Below, piece by piece: positions 1-6,154 of a stretch of 10,980 nt of DNA. The notes under the pieces are model-generated. The model saw only the letters and a program-made list of their open reading frames with translations, was not told where the DNA came from and searched no databases. The position numbers and the translations under genes are program-made. The DNA is taken from assembly GCA_964612965.1 (NCBI GenBank), contig CAZTGB010000020.1, positions 1 to 10,980 of the forward strand, written 5' to 3'. The stretch is from CAZTGB01 sp964612965 (GTDB lineage: Bacteria > Patescibacteriota > Microgenomatia > UBA8517). Within the stretch, counting starts at the first letter, position 1; every line of letters starts with the position of its first letter.

Positions 1-277
1 CTCTCACGCCCCCTACCCGTCATAGCCTTGGTAGGCTTTTACCCTACCAACAAGCTGATGGGAGATAGGCTCATCCATCGGCGCACAGTTAAGTGCTTTT
101 CTCTTACGAGGTCATGCGGTATTAGCTCATCTTTCGATGAGGTATTCCACACCATTGGGGAGATTCCTATCCATTACTCAGCCGTTCGCAACTGAAGTAT
201 TGCTACTTCCGTTCTACTTGCATGCCTAAGGCACGCCGCTAGCGTTCATCCTGGGCCAGGATCAAACCCTCAAAAAG
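1..277 (-). rRNA. rrs: 16S ribosomal RNA, 5' fragment
   Basis: Read on the minus strand this begins with the universal 16S 5' region (GAGGGTTTGATCCTGG at about 274-259, then GATGAACGCTAGCGGCG). It continues through the 'TGAGTAATGG' helix and a G-rich stretch just before the window edge. Only about the first 280 nt are present; the rest lies left of position 1. The 5' end at 277 comes from aligning the conserved GTTTGATC to E. coli numbering and may be off by a few bases. The sequence after GAACGC (TAGCGGCGTGCCTTAGGCATGCAAG) is of the kind found in Candidate Phyla Radiation bacteria, perhaps Microgenomates; that placement is from memory, not a search. Confidence 0.97.
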
Positions 278-425
278 TGTTTCCATGCAGCGCTAGCTGT
301 ATGAAAACGATCCTATGCCCGATCACATCTTGATCTTGAATTGACAAAACTCCACGTCAGATTGTTCTTAACCAATCTGGTGGACAAGTATGTTTCGCTA
401 AAAACATACTTAAAAAATCTTTTCT

Positions 426-436
426 TGTTAATGAGC
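426..436 (-). promoter_or_regulatory. boxA-like rRNA antitermination element
   Basis: The minus strand reads GCTCATTAACA, one mismatch from the core GCTCTTTAACA of the E. coli rrn boxA, and it lies in the rRNA leader upstream of 16S where boxA is expected. In the known system boxA RNA binds NusB-NusE to let polymerase pass terminators. Here it sits in the loop and arm of a small hairpin (CTTGTT ... AACAAG, 424-444). Identification rests on this match and position only. Confidence 0.55.
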
Positions 437-611
437 TAAACAAGATCGAAGCATCAGCTTCGCTGTAAAAGAAACAGGAAACAAGCCATAAGTAGGCAGA
501 AAATACTAACAATATAAAACTTAACTTTTTCTTTACTTAAAACTTGATTACTATCTCTTTTAAAGGTTCCTGAAGAGTTATCAACCTAGTGAGGCGAGTC
601 AACCCTAATAA

Positions 612-675
612 ATGAAAAAACCGCCCAGATGGCGGCTTGTTAGGGCTTAATAGCCATCTGTTACACTTTTTTCAT
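612..675 (-). terminator. Terminator with competing antiterminator in rRNA leader
   Basis: On the minus strand an 8-bp stem (AAGCCGCC with GGCGGTTT, 618-638, loop ATCTG) is followed by a T6 run at 615-620, a good intrinsic terminator. The same RNA can instead pair CAGATGGC (653-660) with GCCATCTG (626-633), and ATGAAAAAA (667-675) with TTTTTTCAT (612-620). That nested structure of 8+9 bp breaks the terminator and hides the U-run. The element begins only a few nt downstream of the rRNA promoter. No minus-strand gene precedes it, so it appears to act on the rRNA transcript itself or to release a short RNA of about 65 nt. Confidence 0.6.
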
Positions 676-687
676 CGTGTGAGAAGT

Positions 688-716
688 ATTATAACCAGTT
701 ATTCATTTTGTTGCAA
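688..716 (-). promoter_or_regulatory. rRNA operon promoter
   Basis: The minus strand reads TTGCAA (711-716), a 17-nt spacer, then TATAAT (688-693), a near-consensus housekeeping promoter. Transcription would start near 681 and run through the leader into 16S. It is divergent from the promoter at 740-768 for the LapA-like gene. Confidence 0.75.
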
Positions 717-739
717 GCTTTGATTAATAGTCCTATAAA

Positions 740-768
740 TTGGAAGAACTATGCAATTCAGTTATAAT
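740..768 (+). promoter_or_regulatory. Promoter of LapA-like gene, leaderless type
   Basis: TTGGAA (740-745), 17-nt spacer, TATAAT (763-768). The hexamer ends 6 nt before the ATG at 775, so transcription should begin at or within a base or two of the start codon. There is no Shine-Dalgarno sequence and no room for one. Confidence 0.7.
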
Positions 769-774
769 TAGTGG

Positions 775-1116
775 ATGCTAACGCTACTGACCACAGTTGT
801 GTTAGGGGTGATTTTTGCTATTTTTGCTACACAGAATACTGAAGGTGTTGCTGTAAATTTTGGCAACTATACACTTTCTAATATTCCTATATATTTAGTT
901 ATCCTTGTCCCCCTTCTTATTGGTCTTCTACTTGCCTACTTTATTTATGTCATTCGTGATCTGTCACAAAATTTAACAATTGACGAACAAAAGGAAAAAA
1001 TGCAACGTCTTAAAAAGGAGCTTGCAGAGGTAGCAAAAGCTGCACATAAATTCCAAGTGGAAAATATAAAAATTAAAAAAGAAAATGGAGAACCAACCGA
1101 TCCAAATTCTATTTAA
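775..1116 (+). CDS. LapA-domain small membrane protein
   Basis: A 113-residue protein with two predicted membrane helices (about residues 3-19 and 38-60) joined by a short loop that includes AVNFGNYTLSNIPIYL. A charged, probably coiled-coil tail follows (about 68-103, rich in K and E). This layout, with the 'QNT' after helix 1 (20-22), is typical of the LapA/YciS domain (DUF1049). LapA helps regulate lipopolysaccharide assembly in Gammaproteobacteria, but CPR bacteria lack classical LPS, so only the fold should be transferred. The start is fixed by the promoter whose -10 ends 6 nt upstream. The Nudix gene begins 2 nt after the stop, so the two are probably cotranscribed. Confidence 0.75.
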   Translation: MLTLLTTVVLGVIFAIFATQNTEGVAVNFGNYTLSNIPIYLVILVPLLIGLLLAYFIYVIRDLSQNLTIDEQKEKMQRLKKELAEVAKAAHKFQVENIKIKKENGEPTDPNSI

Positions 1117-1118
1117 TA

Positions 1119-1576
1119 ATGCATGATTTTTTACTTAAAATTTGGGGACATTTAAGGCTTCCTACTAAGCTTCAACTTTTCTTAATGCGAGAGTTAATGA
1201 CCAGTTCCTAATTGGTGTAACTGGAGTTTTTTTGGATGAAAACAAAAAGATTTTACTTGTTAAGCATTCATACCGAAATAATAATAGTTGGAGCTTACCT
1301 GGAGGATATATAAAATCAGGTGAACATCCAAAGGAAGGTCTTGAGAGGGAAATAAAAGAAGAAACCGGATTTGAAGTAAGTGCTGATCGAAGACTAAAAA
1401 TAAGAACAGATAGAGAATCAGCTAGGCTAGATATTACTTACTCTGGGATCTTTTTTGGTGGAGTATTTAAGCCATCTAAAGAAATATTAGAAGCAAAGCT
1501 CTTTACTTTTGAAGAGCTTCCCCTTCTTCCCCAAGACCAGCTTCTGTTTATTCAAAAGGCACTAAAGAAGACCTGA
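1119..1576 (+). CDS. Nudix hydrolase, frameshifted near its N-terminus
   Basis: The frame from TTG 1232 (114 codons) carries a perfect Nudix box G-x5-E-x7-REIKEETGF, so the protein should hydrolyse a nucleoside-diphosphate-linked substrate using Mg2+ held by the box glutamates. That frame continues upstream in the Nudix-like sequence NDQFLIGVTGVFLD, with no ATG, GTG or TTG start before the in-frame stop at 1166. The missing N-terminus is in another frame: ATG 1119, 2 nt after the LapA-like stop, encodes HDFLLKIWGHLRLPTKLQLF-LMR and ends at TAA 1209. Joining the frames needs one extra base around 1188-1193 and gives about 152 residues, a normal size. This may be a sequencing error, a real pseudogene, or translation from TTG 1232 giving a protein without its first strand. 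The stop is TGA, consistent with the standard code. Confidence 0.8.
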
Positions 1577-1589
1577 GGAATACTCATCA

Positions 1590-2066
1590 CTACCTTTCTA
1601 CACTTCTGCGTCCAATTTCCGTATTAACATCTAGTGGAAATTTACCTACTTCATTATCTCTTAAGTATCCCTCTCCTAAAATGTCAAAGAGAACGAGCCA
1701 ATCGGCGACTGGTTTACTACAATATCCCCAAGCCCCAGATTCTTGTGCATGCTCTCTGTAGCTGTTTAACCCGGTCGTTAAGATAGTACGACATCTTCCT
1801 TCTGTTTCTTTCATTATAAATTTTATAAGTCTTGCCCCCCCTGTTAATCCATGAAGCTCCCCATCAATATCTCGGGTAATTCGTCCCACAGGAATTAAAA
1901 AATCTACCATCGCTGACTCAGGGAAAAACCCTTCGCTAATTAAACGAATTGCTTCGGCCTCAGTTCCAGCAGTTTTACAAATAAATCCCCGTTTTTCCAA
2001 CATGTCTTTACAGCCTCTTCTTATTGAAGATTCGTCATCGACGATCAGAATAGATATTTTTGACAC
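1590..2066 (-). CDS. Stand-alone response-regulator receiver protein
   Basis: A 158-residue CheY-like receiver domain with no output domain. The acidic pair D10-D11 (ILIVDDE), phosphoacceptor D55 (MVDFLIP), T97/T98 (ILTTG) and K118-P119 (SKP) are all present, so it should accept phosphate from a histidine kinase. No kinase gene is in the window. The stretch after D55 (about residues 60-80) is longer than in CheY, and a short tail follows residue 125. The start is GTG at 2066. A TTGGAA-N17-TAAGAT promoter (2104-2076) ends 9 nt upstream, leaving only a 2-3 nt leader. It is divergent from the methyltransferase operon, with start codons 58 nt apart, and convergent with the Nudix gene. Confidence 0.8.
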   Translation of the reverse strand: MSKISILIVDDESSIRRGCKDMLEKRGFICKTAGTEAEAIRLISEGFFPESAMVDFLIPVGRITRDIDGELHGLTGGARLIKFIMKETEGRCRTILTTGLNSYREHAQESGAWGYCSKPVADWLVLFDILGEGYLRDNEVGKFPLDVNTEIGRRSVER

Positions 2067-2075
2067 GTTTCGGTG

Positions 2076-2104
2076 ATCTTATCATTTCAAAACTAGAATT
2101 CCAA
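2076..2104 (-). promoter_or_regulatory. Promoter of receiver-domain gene
   Basis: On the minus strand TTGGAA (2099-2104), a 17-nt spacer and TAAGAT (2076-2081) precede the GTG start at 2066. The same -35 sequence, TTGGAA, precedes the LapA-like gene. The -10 matches consensus at four of six positions. Confidence 0.5.
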
Positions 2105-2108
2105 CATT

Positions 2109-2117
2109 TGTTATAAT
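2109..2117 (+). promoter_or_regulatory. Extended -10 promoter of methyltransferase operon
   Basis: TGTTATAAT fits the extended -10 pattern (TGn then TATAAT at 2112-2117). I see no clear -35, which extended -10 promoters tolerate. The hexamer ends 6 nt before ATG 2124, so the mRNA should be leaderless. Confidence 0.6.
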
Positions 2118-2123
2118 CACACT

Positions 2124-2975
2124 ATGCTTATATTAGAAACTTCCGGTTGGAGTGACTATGAACTCATTGATTCTGGAAACGGAAAGAGATTGGAACGGTT
2201 TGGAAAATATATTCTTTCCCGTCCTGATCCCCAAGCTATTTGGAAACCATCTGCTGAAAGTAATGTTTGGAATGGAGCTAACGCTACATTTACTGATAAA
2301 TGGGAGAATCGTGATGTTCCTGAGAAATGGATTATTAAGTATCAAGATCTCTCTTTATACCTCAGATTAACACCATTTAAGCATACTGGGATATTCCCTG
2401 AACAGTCTATCAACTGGGAATTTATAAGCGAAGCTTGCAAGACTAGAAGTCTTGTTGAAGAAAAAGTAAGGTTTCTTAATCTATTTGGTTATACTGGAGT
2501 TGCTTCTTTGGTTGCTGCAAAGGCAGGAGCAAAAGTAACTCACGTAGATGCTTCAAAGCCTGCAATTGACTGGTTAAAAGAAAATGAAGGATTAAATTTT
2601 AGTAATTCCCCAATAAGAGTAATAGTTGAGGATGTTAATAAATATGTGGAGCGAGAAATTAAAAGAGGAAATAAATATGATGCTGTCATTATGGATCCCC
2701 CTGTTTATGGACACTCACCAAAGGGGACATCTTGGGACTTTAATCGTGATTTCCCAACCTTAATGGAAAATGTTTCTAAACTATTAAGCGATAATCCACT
2801 TTTTGTAATTGTTAATACATATGCCATCTCCTCTTCCGCCTTAATGCTCCAAAGCGTAATGAATGATTATTTGGGAGAGCTTGGTGGAAAAATAGAAGTT
2901 GGGGAGCTTGCATTAAAGGAAAAAACTGGAGAGCGACTACTATCAACGGGGATATTTGGAAGATGGACAAAATAA
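2124..2975 (+). CDS. Class I SAM-dependent methyltransferase, RlmI/RlmK-like
   Basis: A 283-residue Rossmann-fold methyltransferase. SAM-binding motif I is LFGYTG (120-125), the acidic motif II loop is VDAS (141-144) and motif IV is DPPVYG (191-196). The N-terminal third lacks Rossmann motifs and contains RPDPQAIWKP (33-42), an arrangement I associate with the RlmI/RlmK-type rRNA methyltransferase group (Methyltrans_SAM). There is no PUA domain. The only cysteine is C105, upstream of motif I, and none follows motif IV, so Cys-dependent cytosine-C5 methylation is unlikely and an RlmK-like guanine methylation fits better. The substrate is not known. First gene of a three-gene operon; its end overlaps the GNAT start by 13 nt. 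Confidence 0.8.
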   Translation: MLILETSGWSDYELIDSGNGKRLERFGKYILSRPDPQAIWKPSAESNVWNGANATFTDKWENRDVPEKWIIKYQDLSLYLRLTPFKHTGIFPEQSINWEFISEACKTRSLVEEKVRFLNLFGYTGVASLVAAKAGAKVTHVDASKPAIDWLKENEGLNFSNSPIRVIVEDVNKYVEREIKRGNKYDAVIMDPPVYGHSPKGTSWDFNRDFPTLMENVSKLLSDNPLFVIVNTYAISSSALMLQSVMNDYLGELGGKIEVGELALKEKTGERLLSTGIFGRWTK

Positions 2976-3427
2976 ATTTTACAATCGAAGAAATGAAGCT
3001 TGGGGATGCAAAGGATGTTGCTGAACTAGGCAAAAGTACAAAAGAGCTGCAAATTGAAGATGGCATTAACCAATATTATTCCGAGAAAAGTATAAAAAGA
3101 GCAATTAAAACTGATGACCACATACTTCTGGTTTCTAAGGTAGGCGGAAAACTGGCTGGATTTATAATGTTTTTATACCATGATTATTTTAAGGAGGTTT
3201 ATTTTAGTGATATCTCAATTATGGAGGAATATAAATCATTAGGAATAGGTCAAGCGCCTTTAGATGAAGCAAGAAGGCTTATTAGGAAAAGATCCCCTGG
3301 CTGGATGTGGGCACTTGTTCAAGAAGAAAATATTGTATGCAAGGTTTTCTTGAGAAAAATGGGTTTAAGAAAGGTAAAAAGTTTTATTTTTATCACACAA
3401 ACAAAATATGAGGGGATATCCAAATAA
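2963..3427 (+). CDS. GNAT-family N-acetyltransferase
   Basis: A 154-residue GNAT protein. The central strand and acetyl-CoA loop (motif A) are at about 84-103 with YKSLGIGQAP, matching the Q/R-x-x-G-x-G/A pattern except for a lysine at the first place. N123 and the FLRKMG stretch (129-134) correspond to motif B, where the usual wording is 'lYeklGF'. It would transfer an acetyl group to an amine of a small molecule or a protein N-terminus or lysine; the substrate cannot be told. The ATG at 2963 lies inside the methyltransferase gene, and the 3' end overlaps the next gene by 20 nt, so all three are probably translationally coupled. Confidence 0.8.
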   Translation: MDKINFTIEEMKLGDAKDVAELGKSTKELQIEDGINQYYSEKSIKRAIKTDDHILLVSKVGGKLAGFIMFLYHDYFKEVYFSDISIMEEYKSLGIGQAPLDEARRLIRKRSPGWMWALVQEENIVCKVFLRKMGLRKVKSFIFITQTKYEGISK

Positions 3428-4175
3428 ACAAAACAGATCCTCATGGCAAGGAGTAAGCACTTGGTATTCAAAGTCCACCGAGGGGAAGGGACATTACTAT
3501 CATGAACATGTAGTTATCCCTAGCATTTTAAAACTTCTTAATTTAAGAAAAGATTCAAAAGTTTTAGATCTTGGGTGTGGGGGTGGAATACTTGGCAGAT
3601 CAATCCCAAAAGAGACTAAATATGTGGGGATTGATCTATCTGACTCTATGATTAAAGATGCCAGAAAACAGGATAGAAATACTAGTCATGAGTACATTAC
3701 TACTGATGCTACAAAAGGTCTTTTGCTTGATTCTGATTTCTCTCATTCTGTACTTATTTTGTCTTTACAAAATATGCAGGATGGATTTATGACAATTAAG
3801 AACGCTTCCAAACATTTAGTTAAGGATGGAATGTTAGTAATAGTTCTAAATCACCCGGTTTTAAGAATTCCTCGCCAAACTTCTTGGGGGTTAGATCAAA
3901 AAACTAAAATTCAGTACAGAAGAATAGATAAATATCTTAGTCCCATGCAAATTCCTATCAAAATGAACCCAAGCCAAGCTAATTCCCCCACTACTTGGAG
4001 CTATCACTATTCAATCTCTGATTATAGCAAAATGCTAAATGAAGATGGATTTGTTATTGAGCTGATTGAAGAGTGGACAAGCGACAAAGAAAGTGTTGGA
4101 AGCGCTTCTAAAATGGAAAATAGGGCAAGAAATGAGTTTCCTTTATTTATGACTATTAAAGCTAGGAAGATTTAG
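3408..4175 (+). CDS. Class I SAM-dependent methyltransferase
   Basis: A 255-residue UbiE/BioC-like methyltransferase, unrelated in detail to the one at 2124. Motif I VLDLGCGGG (52-60) is canonical, motif II is GIDLS (74-78) followed by SMIKDAR, and TTDAT (98-102) marks the third segment. The N-terminal WYSKSTEGKGHYYHEH is typical of the family. The C-terminal half (about 150-255) is a substrate cap with no recognisable signature, so the target (small molecule, lipid, RNA or protein) is open. It overlaps the GNAT gene by 20 nt and its stop overlaps the stop of the convergent gene at 4172 by 4 nt. Confidence 0.8.
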   Translation: MRGYPNKQNRSSWQGVSTWYSKSTEGKGHYYHEHVVIPSILKLLNLRKDSKVLDLGCGGGILGRSIPKETKYVGIDLSDSMIKDARKQDRNTSHEYITTDATKGLLLDSDFSHSVLILSLQNMQDGFMTIKNASKHLVKDGMLVIVLNHPVLRIPRQTSWGLDQKTKIQYRRIDKYLSPMQIPIKMNPSQANSPTTWSYHYSISDYSKMLNEDGFVIELIEEWTSDKESVGSASKMENRARNEFPLFMTIKARKI

Positions 4176-4384
4176 TTTCTAGAAATTAACTCTAAAACTT
4201 TCTTTGCCCATCTTTTATCACTCCATTTTTCTTTGCTAGACAGGTCGTTGTAATCAGTTTCCAGCTGTTTTTTCCACCGATTAATATTATCGGTAGTCAG
4301 ATTGCTTAACATATATTTAGTCCACTCAATCCATTGAAGATGTTCTAGTCGGGCAAGTTTTTCTAGAAGGTCATTACTTTTCAT
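4172..4384 (-). CDS. Small RyR-domain-like protein
   Basis: A 70-residue soluble protein. The pattern E14-H15-x2-W18, followed by Y45, DLS (47-49), KEK (51-53), D56 and W59 resembles a small conserved family common in phages and bacteria and the ryanodine-receptor (RyR) repeat. The assignment is by pattern only, and no biochemical role is established for the stand-alone form. The ATG is 5 nt past the 3' end of tRNA-Gln on the same strand, so it is probably cotranscribed; tRNA 3' processing would leave an almost leaderless message. No Shine-Dalgarno is visible. Confidence 0.65.
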   Translation of the reverse strand: MKSNDLLEKLARLEHLQWIEWTKYMLSNLTTDNINRWKKQLETDYNDLSSKEKWSDKRWAKKVLELISRN

Positions 4385-4389
4385 ATTTG

Positions 4390-4462
4390 CTGCGGGACTA
4401 GGATTCGAACCTAGAAATCTTTTGGGCCAAAACCAAATGTCCTACCGTTAGACGATCCCGCA
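4390..4462 (-). tRNA. tRNA-Gln (anticodon TTG)
   Basis: The minus strand folds as a full cloverleaf: acceptor TGCGGGA/TCCCGCA, D arm GTCT-AACGGTA-GGAC, anticodon stem TTTGG/CCAAA with loop TTTTGGC giving anticodon TTG (Gln, CAA codons), a 6-nt variable region, and T arm CTAGG-TTCGAAT-CCTAG. The discriminator is G. The next bases are CAA, so the CCA tail is not encoded. The gene overlaps the 3' end of the HTH gene at 4411-5169. Confidence 0.95.
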
Positions 4463-5169
4463 TTATTAACTCGTTGGTATCTGGTGAGTATTATATCTGA
4501 AACAGCTAACATTTTACTAGTAAAGTTCTTTACGCCCCTTATATTGACATTTAGTTGACCTTGGTAATCCTGATTAAATCGGCGATGAGTTACGATGTTG
4601 TGCTTCCAGCTAATTTTGAATATCCTATGATTGACCAATATCTTTTTTGACCAAAAACGCTNNNNNNNNNNATCGTGGACATAAAGTCTAAATCTCATAT
4701 TTATATTTCTATCTAAGAAAAGATATTTTTCTATAAACCTTATGTAGGTTAATATTAGTCTAAAATCGGAATTTGAAAAACAATTATTTTCTCCTTTTGA
4801 ACCCTCAGCTTCATATAACATTATCCCTGCCACAAAAAATGGGTCTGAGAAATATTTTTTGATACTTTGAATAAATAATTCGATGTCAGCAGCTTTTCTT
4901 CTTGCTCTTGTTATTTTAGATGCTGCTGTAGCAATTACATGAGCTAGGGCTCTGTTTTTGGCATAAATTTCCAAATGTTCTTTGGTAAGTGTTAATCCTG
5001 CATGGGTTAACCAGTTTTGTATTGTAGATTTAGCAAGTCCAGTTTCTTTCCTTATTTCGGTATAGCTATATTCTTTTTTTTGAAGGTCTATTACTTGTTT
5101 ATATAAGTCAAAACTCTTTCTTCTACTGAATTTGTTTCTAGACTCCAAACTTTGGGTCAAATTGGGCAT
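4411..5169 (-). CDS. HTH/LAGLIDADG-like protein, reads into tRNA-Gln, contains Ns
   Basis: A resolvase-like helix-turn-helix (about 33-54: YSYTEIRKETGLAKSTIQNWL) is followed by a basic linker. Then come AGIMLYEAEG (114-123), which resembles a degenerate LAGLIDADG helix with an acidic end, and FSNSDF (131-136). The family is widespread in CPR genomes as 'helix-turn-helix domain protein'; an endonuclease-like fold is my inference. It is a paralog of 6247-6939. Ns (4662-4671) interrupt it before FWSK, and comparison with the paralog suggests about 6 codons are missing beyond the 10 Ns. The family-like C-terminus ends near ILTRYQ, but the frame continues into tRNA-Gln, so the last ~16 codons lie within the tRNA gene. 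The promoter makes a leaderless mRNA. Confidence 0.7.
   Translation of the reverse strand: MPNLTQSLESRNKFSRRKSFDLYKQVIDLQKKEYSYTEIRKETGLAKSTIQNWLTHAGLTLTKEHLEIYAKNRALAHVIATAASKITRARRKAADIELFIQSIKKYFSDPFFVAGIMLYEAEGSKGENNCFSNSDFRLILTYIRFIEKYLFLDRNINMRFRLYVHDXXXXRFWSKKILVNHRIFKISWKHNIVTHRRFNQDYQGQLNVNIRGVKNFTSKMLAVSDIILTRYQRVNNAGSSNGRTFGFGPKDF
4662..4671. other. Assembly gap (10 Ns)
   Basis: Ten Ns, a standard scaffold placeholder. The reading frame happens to be open across it. The paralog has 10 residues (THQKTVEKLS) between the His-acidic motif and the residue before [FY]WSK, where this copy has only 4 unknown codons. The true gap is therefore probably about 28 nt. Confidence 0.95.
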
Positions 5170-5175
5170 TAATTA

Positions 5176-5204
5176 AATGTAATCCGAAGAAATACCAGAG
5201 TCAA
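5176..5204 (-). promoter_or_regulatory. Promoter/operator shared with paralog (copy 1)
   Basis: On the minus strand TTGACT (5199-5204), a 17-nt spacer containing TATTTCTTCGGA, and TACATT (5176-5181), then TAATTA directly before ATG 5169. The -10 ends 6 nt before the start, so the message should be leaderless. From the -35 to TAATTA about 30 of 35 positions equal those of the copy at 6963-6991. It starts 11 nt after the SGNH gene's stop. Confidence 0.75.
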
Positions 5205-5214
5205 GAGGCTAATT

Positions 5215-6120
5215 TTAAAAACCTTCTTTATCTAACTGAATTACTGAAGCTTCTACCTGTGCCGTAACTTGCTGACCCAAAACTGAAGGATGAATATTAT
5301 CATGTGAACTGACATATTCTTCTTTTCCATATTTTGAATTCTCCTTTCTGGTTTTGTCATATACATTAATTAATGGGATATTAAGTTCCTTGGCAATCCC
5401 AATTGCATTTTCCATTTGTTCAATAATCTTAACTGTGTGTGCCTTGGCAAGTTCTTCTGGCCAATTTACTCCCCCGGGCCCTGTTCCAAAATTTTCTTCT
5501 AAAGGTGAAATTTCAGCTAAAATATATACATTCGGGGTTACATTTTTTGCTTTTTCTACTAGCTCGATTAGCGTTAACCAGTGTTTATTTCTATCATGGA
5601 CATCAAATGGGTTATATGCGTATGAACCTACAATCAAAATGTCAGGTTTAAGATCTGGTATTGATATATAGTTTCTTGTGCCACGGCTATATGGTTTATT
5701 GAATCTCTCAATAGCATTCGTTACCTTTTCAGCCCCAATTCCATAATTATGCATCTTAAATTCTATACCTGGATATTTATTGTTAAGAACACTTTTTAAG
5801 TAATCAACGGAATCTCCCATTGTATCAACCATTGAATCCCCCATCACAGCAATTATGTAGCTCTTCTTTTTTGGATAAAGTATATATTCTTCAGGCAGTG
5901 GGGCTTTTTGTGTAGTTTCTGATAATACCTGTGGAGCTGGTATAATTTTATATGCTAGAAGTTCTCCAAAGTTTTGCCCAGGAGAAATATCCTTTTTAGA
6001 AGTATCTTTAACTACCGTTGTGGTTATATGCGAAAGTTCAATCTCTCTTTCTCGAGTAAAAAGAACTGAGAACTCAAGAAGTACTACCCAGACAAGAAGT
6101 ATCAGAACTTTTTTGATCAT
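5215..6120 (-). CDS. Membrane-anchored SGNH/GDSL-family hydrolase
   Basis: In numbering from the TTG at 6123 (302 residues), an N-terminal hydrophobic segment (about 5-22, with few charges) acts as a signal anchor or uncleaved signal. A linker to about 85 follows, then an SGNH fold: GDS block with nucleophile S97, G130 in block II (YGIG), N171 in block III (GSYAYNPF) and D275-x-x-H278 in block V (HDNIHPS). All four SGNH residues are present, so it should be an active esterase or acyl hydrolase outside the membrane, perhaps acting on cell-wall or surface-sugar acyl groups; the substrate is unknown. ATG 6120 is preferred to TTG 6123 because a TATTAT hexamer ends 6 nt before it. The gene sits between the two HTH paralogs. 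Confidence 0.85.
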   Translation of the reverse strand: MIKKVLILLVWVVLLEFSVLFTREREIELSHITTTVVKDTSKKDISPGQNFGELLAYKIIPAPQVLSETTQKAPLPEEYILYPKKKSYIIAVMGDSMVDTMGDSVDYLKSVLNNKYPGIEFKMHNYGIGAEKVTNAIERFNKPYSRGTRNYISIPDLKPDILIVGSYAYNPFDVHDRNKHWLTLIELVEKAKNVTPNVYILAEISPLEENFGTGPGGVNWPEELAKAHTVKIIEQMENAIGIAKELNIPLINVYDKTRKENSKYGKEEYVSSHDNIHPSVLGQQVTAQVEASVIQLDKEGF

Positions 6121-6121
6121 C

Positions 6122-6140
6122 AACTAATAATACATTAGTT
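6122..6140 (-). promoter_or_regulatory. SGNH gene -10 within a 7-bp palindrome
   Basis: AACTAAT-AATAC-ATTAGTT is a perfect 7-bp inverted repeat. On the minus strand the -10-like TATTAT (6127-6132) lies inside it and ends 6 nt before ATG 6120. No good -35 is visible at 17 nt. A palindrome covering the -10 is the expected place for a repressor, but the regulator is unknown. Confidence 0.45.
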
Positions 6141-6154
6141 TATTAAAAATCTTT

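Larger units (their letters stand above)
278..681 (-). other. Structured rRNA operon leader region
   Basis: About 400 nt lie between the predicted rRNA start site (about 681) and the mature 16S 5' end, and I see no coding capacity in them. On the minus strand they contain the attenuator-like element (612-675), a boxA-like sequence (426-436) and several clean hairpins. These are AAGTATGTTT/AAACATACTT (386-395 with 402-411, perfect 10 bp), CGAAGC/GCTTCG around 448-463, and AGATTG/CAATCT around 360-379. The hairpins probably serve rRNA processing or antitermination. A TTGACT at 597-602 could be the -35 of a second promoter, but no good -10 follows at 16-18 nt. Confidence 0.7.

Noticed and set aside
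597..602. TTGACT as a second rRNA promoter
   Set aside because: No acceptable -10 at 16-18 nt; the nearest candidates need a 14-15 nt spacer.
1166..1240. Programmed -1 frameshift in the Nudix gene
   Set aside because: No X-XXY-YYZ heptamer or following strong hairpin is seen in the overlap; a single lost base is simpler.
5354..5671. 105-codon plus-strand open frame opposite the SGNH gene
   Set aside because: The minus strand has all SGNH catalytic blocks; the plus frame has no motif or ribosome site.
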